Below are positions 61,496 to 64,000 of a stretch of 64,000 nucleotides of DNA, piece by piece. The position numbers and the translations under genes are program-made. The first letter of the stretch is position 1, and every line of letters begins with the position of its first letter. The stretch is from Bacillota bacterium. GTDB lineage: Bacteria > Bacillota > Clostridia > Lachnospirales > Lachnospiraceae. The stretch spans positions 116,759 to 180,758 of the forward strand of contig JAEWSH010000018.1 of the NCBI GenBank assembly GCA_023398375.1, in the 5' to 3' direction. The notes under the pieces are model-generated. The model was given only the letters and a program-made list of their open reading frames with translations, searched no databases and was not told where the DNA came from.

Positions 61496-62353
61496 ATGTT
61501 ACTTAATATGAAAGAACTTTTAAGCGTTGCAAACGAAAACAATTTTGCGGTGCCTGCATTTAACATCAGCTCTTATGCGATGTTGAATGGAATCATGGCT
61601 GCTTCGGAGGAAAAAAATGCGCCAGTTATTATTGCAATTCATCCGGATGAATTGAGCCATATTGGAACAGATGTTATTCAGTCAATTAGACAGAGAGCCT
61701 TCAAATCAACAGTGCCTGTATGTATTCATCTGGATCATGGCGCATCTTTTGAGCAGGTTATGGTTGCAATTGATGCTGGATATACATCAGTTATGATTGA
61801 TGGGTCCAGTCTTCCGTTTGAAGACAATATTGCACTCTGCAAGAAAGTATGCGAAGCAGCACATGCAGCCAATATATCTGTAGAGGGAGAACTTGGAACA
61901 ATCGGAACAACTGATTCTACAGAAACCGCTAATCAGGTGATTGTTTATACAAAACCAGATGATGCCGTTAAGTTCGTAAAGGAAACAGGCGTTGATACAT
62001 TAGCAATTGCAATTGGAACATGCCACGGATTATATCCGGCAGGAATGAAACCAGAATTAAGATTAGATTTATTAAAAGAAATTAAGTCAAAAGTATCTAT
62101 TCCGCTGGTATTACATGGAGGGTCTAATAACCCGGATAAGGAAATTGGAGAATCTGTAACATTAGGTGTAAATAAGATCAATATCTCCAGTGATATTAAA
62201 GCAGCATATTATATTAAAATGAGAGAAGTATTAAAAGATAATAGTCTTAGAGAACCAAACATGATTGAGCCGCCTTGTATTGAGGCTATGAAAGAAGTAG
62301 CATATCACAAAATCCAGCTTTTCAAGGCTGATGGAAAGGCTGCACTTTATTAA
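61496..62353 (+). CDS. Class II ketose-bisphosphate aldolase
   Basis: Zinc aldolase of 285 residues in the fructose/tagatose-bisphosphate group. FAVPAFNISSYAMLNGIMAA starts the barrel. The metal and catalytic residues appear in VCIHLDHGAS, EGELGTIG, AIGTCHGLYP and LVLHGGSNN. The GatY/KbaY/Fba choice cannot be made from this. GGAGG precedes the ATG. It lies 160 bases before an ADP-dependent sugar kinase, so the pair could phosphorylate and cleave a ketose phosphate. Confidence 0.9.
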   Translation: MLLNMKELLSVANENNFAVPAFNISSYAMLNGIMAASEEKNAPVIIAIHPDELSHIGTDVIQSIRQRAFKSTVPVCIHLDHGASFEQVMVAIDAGYTSVMIDGSSLPFEDNIALCKKVCEAAHAANISVEGELGTIGTTDSTETANQVIVYTKPDDAVKFVKETGVDTLAIAIGTCHGLYPAGMKPELRLDLLKEIKSKVSIPLVLHGGSNNPDKEIGESVTLGVNKINISSDIKAAYYIKMREVLKDNSLREPNMIEPPCIEAMKEVAYHKIQLFKADGKAALY

Positions 62354-62404
62354 TGAAATGTAAATTTGCAGGATAAAAAACAGCTTATTCTGTCATTGGC
62401 CCCG

Positions 62405-62447
62405 TAAAACTATGAGAAACACGCAAAGCGTGTTTCTCATAGTTTTA
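62405..62447. repeat. Perfect 20-bp palindrome with AAA loop
   Basis: Arms 62405-62424 and 62428-62447 pair perfectly (TAAAACTATGAGAAACACGC). The right arm matches the element at 37311-37334. It lies between the aldolase and kinase genes and could act as a processing or attenuation hairpin; it lacks a T tract. Confidence 0.75.
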
Positions 62448-62515
62448 TAGGGCATTTCAGTTCGCGAGTAATGAGGAAAATAGTAATCATAGTATAAGGA
62501 AGAGGGGCAGATAGA

Positions 62516-63829
62516 ATGAAGATAGAAGAGAAATATAGGAAAACATATGAAGATATGGAAGCATTGATCGCCTCCAGAACTGAGAATAATGCTTTCTCAG
62601 CATTAGGGTACACTAGTAATTTAGATATATTATGTGATTTTCAAATAGAAATATTCAATCAGCTTCTAAATAAGTATCTTCCAAATGCAGAACTAAGTAC
62701 TATGAAAGCAGCAAAAGAAATCACTAAGATGGAAGAATTTTTAGAAAGTATTGTTTATTTTTGTGTACATGGAATTGGCGGAGAAATTGATATTGCAGAT
62801 TTTAAAATCATAAAGGATACTTTTGCAATCAAAAAAGGAATGGGGGGAACGGCTGCACAGGCGGCTATGGCACTGGCAGCGATAGGATGTCCTTCCATTA
62901 TTCATCTGACAGATGATTCTAAAGATGTATGTGATATATTAAAATCTCCTTTTATTTATACGATAACAAAAGAAGGAGATTTAGTTCATACTGATCAAAT
63001 CATTCAAACTGCAGAACAGGAAATACACTACATTATTCAATTTAAAAAGGGAGATGTGATTTGTCTGGGCAGCCAGAAGATTACGATTCCGGTATCAAAC
63101 AGGCTGATTGTAACAAAAATTACAGTAAATGAGATACTTCCTTTTTCTGATTCCTATTTTTCCTATATAGAGGAGCATGCTACAGATATTAAAAGTAATG
63201 TAATTTCCAGTTTTAATGCGATTCGGGATAAAGATATATTAAAAAAGAGGCTTGACATTGTTAAAGCGCATATCAAAAGGTATAAAGCAAATAATAATAA
63301 TGGTATGATTTATTTTGAAGATGCCCATTACCATAGCACAGAAGTCCGCCAGCTATGTCTGGAGACTATCTATCCATATGTGGATATCTTAAGTTTAAAC
63401 GAGGAAGAATTAGAATATACACTTAAAATGTATGATTTTCCGGTAGACATCAATAATATCTATTCTTGTATTAAAGGTGCAGCATATATAAAGGAAGGTT
63501 TTTTTATAAAAAAAGGAGTTATTGTACACACCAAGGATTATTCCATGTATTTGGGAGATAAATTGAATATCGATGTTGAAAAAGGTTTAATAATGGGAAA
63601 CATGTTGGCAACTGCAAAAGCGATCAATGGCTGGTATGGAACAAAAGAACAGATCGGAGAAGTTATAAAGTTACCGCTAAGTGAAAAAGGTATCAGTAAT
63701 AAAGAATTGGTGGAAAAAAAGTATTTTTCCAAGAATGTTATTTTAGTGCCTTCTAAATATATTGATAAACCAAAGTATACAATTGGCTTAGGAGATTCCT
63801 TTGTTGCCGGTGTACAAATGTGTTTTTAA
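62516..63829 (+). CDS. ADP-dependent glucokinase/phosphofructokinase-family kinase
   Basis: Sugar kinase of 437 residues with the ribokinase-like fold of the ADP-specific family. GYTSNLDILCDF binds the sugar, KKGMGGTAAQAAMALAAIGC lines the site, LSLNEEELEYT is the conserved NEEE-type block, and TIGLGDSFVAGVQ near the C-terminus holds the GxGD catalytic aspartate. Length fits the archaeal enzymes (about 450). GAGGGGC precedes the ATG. With the aldolase upstream it forms a kinase/aldolase pair. Whether it acts on glucose, fructose phosphate or another sugar is unknown. Confidence 0.8.
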   Translation: MKIEEKYRKTYEDMEALIASRTENNAFSALGYTSNLDILCDFQIEIFNQLLNKYLPNAELSTMKAAKEITKMEEFLESIVYFCVHGIGGEIDIADFKIIKDTFAIKKGMGGTAAQAAMALAAIGCPSIIHLTDDSKDVCDILKSPFIYTITKEGDLVHTDQIIQTAEQEIHYIIQFKKGDVICLGSQKITIPVSNRLIVTKITVNEILPFSDSYFSYIEEHATDIKSNVISSFNAIRDKDILKKRLDIVKAHIKRYKANNNNGMIYFEDAHYHSTEVRQLCLETIYPYVDILSLNEEELEYTLKMYDFPVDINNIYSCIKGAAYIKEGFFIKKGVIVHTKDYSMYLGDKLNIDVEKGLIMGNMLATAKAINGWYGTKEQIGEVIKLPLSEKGISNKELVEKKYFSKNVILVPSKYIDKPKYTIGLGDSFVAGVQMCF

Positions 63830-64000
63830 TAAAAAACTTGAAAATACTTGTAATTTACTGCAATATATAAGATAGGAAGACTAACTATTAAAAGTCAAGT
63901 CTTAAAATGATTTTTTTTGAATGAATTGCAGAAATGCATTTCAGATAGATAATAAACTAAAAATTAGTTCAATGAACATTGAAAACTGCATGACAAACAG
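63830..64000 (+). other. Gene-free right edge
   Basis: AT-rich sequence with no frame that I can support. It may hold the leader of the next gene beyond the window. Confidence 0.4.

Noticed and set aside
1..64000. CRISPR array, tRNA or rRNA genes, prophage or insertion-sequence transposase
   Set aside because: No regularly spaced direct repeats, cloverleaf sequences, ribosomal RNA segments, or phage or transposase motifs were recognised.

Overview
The window reads as chromosomal DNA of a low-GC, motile, anaerobic Firmicute, most probably a Lachnospiraceae-type clostridium. The evidence is the AT-rich intergenic DNA, strong AGGAGG-type ribosome sites, three methyl-accepting chemotaxis proteins, hybrid-cluster protein, an anaerobic (glycyl-radical) ribonucleotide reductase, several PTS and ABC sugar systems, and clostridial families such as DUF4317, YesM/YesN two-component pairs and CarD. 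No rRNA, tRNA, CRISPR array, prophage or transposase was recognised.

Region by region. Positions 1-459 hold a recombination scar: the start of a sugar-epimerase-like gene abuts a decayed dhaL 3' end. 735-4587 is a fructose-type PTS operon (IIA, IIB, IIC) that carries its own HPr and Enzyme I. 4740-5468 is a DUF1624 membrane protein. 5635-11363 is a carbohydrate ABC importer (binding protein and two permeases, no ATPase) followed by its likely YesM/YesN sensor and regulator. An XRE regulator and a chemoreceptor follow (11479-13782). 14072-20562 is a beta-glucoside operon: a LicT-type antiterminator with two RNA antiterminator/terminator pairs, a IIBCA permease, a GH1 6-phospho-beta-glucosidase, and a second dedicated HPr and Enzyme I. 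20573-21262 looks like a small non-autonomous inverted-repeat element carrying a flavin-reductase-fold gene. Then come cupin-hcp, a YwlG-family gene, a DUF4317 gene, TetR-chemoreceptor, a lipoprotein, a MATE transporter and a third chemoreceptor (21302-32399).

32751-37176 holds a CarD regulator, a cold-shock protein behind an attenuator-like leader, and three cation transporters, the first behind a terminator-containing leader. 37639-44553 is the most unusual part: a MutS2-like ATPase without the Smr nuclease, a MerR/GyrI-like regulator, a protein fusing two TrmO-like domains to a UvrA-like double ATPase, and a Gre factor, closely spaced and co-directional. 44695-48089 holds a divergent cis-prenyltransferase, a lipoprotein with tandem repeats, TcdA and a TPR lipoprotein. 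48201-50745 is nrdD behind two NrdR boxes, with a C-terminal glutaredoxin-like extension. 51254-59116 holds pyrF-pyrE, small membrane proteins, an M29 peptidase with a long N-terminal extension and purE-M-N-D. The window closes with a zinc-ribbon/HTH protein, an SH3b membrane protein, and a class II aldolase next to an ADP-dependent sugar kinase.

Several short dispersed repeats recur in the non-coding DNA: a palindromic stem, a GC-rich motif placed just after terminators, a shared ribosome-site leader, and two copies of a longer module. They are listed in the findings. All calls rest on reading the sequence and on remembered family motifs; no database search was run.
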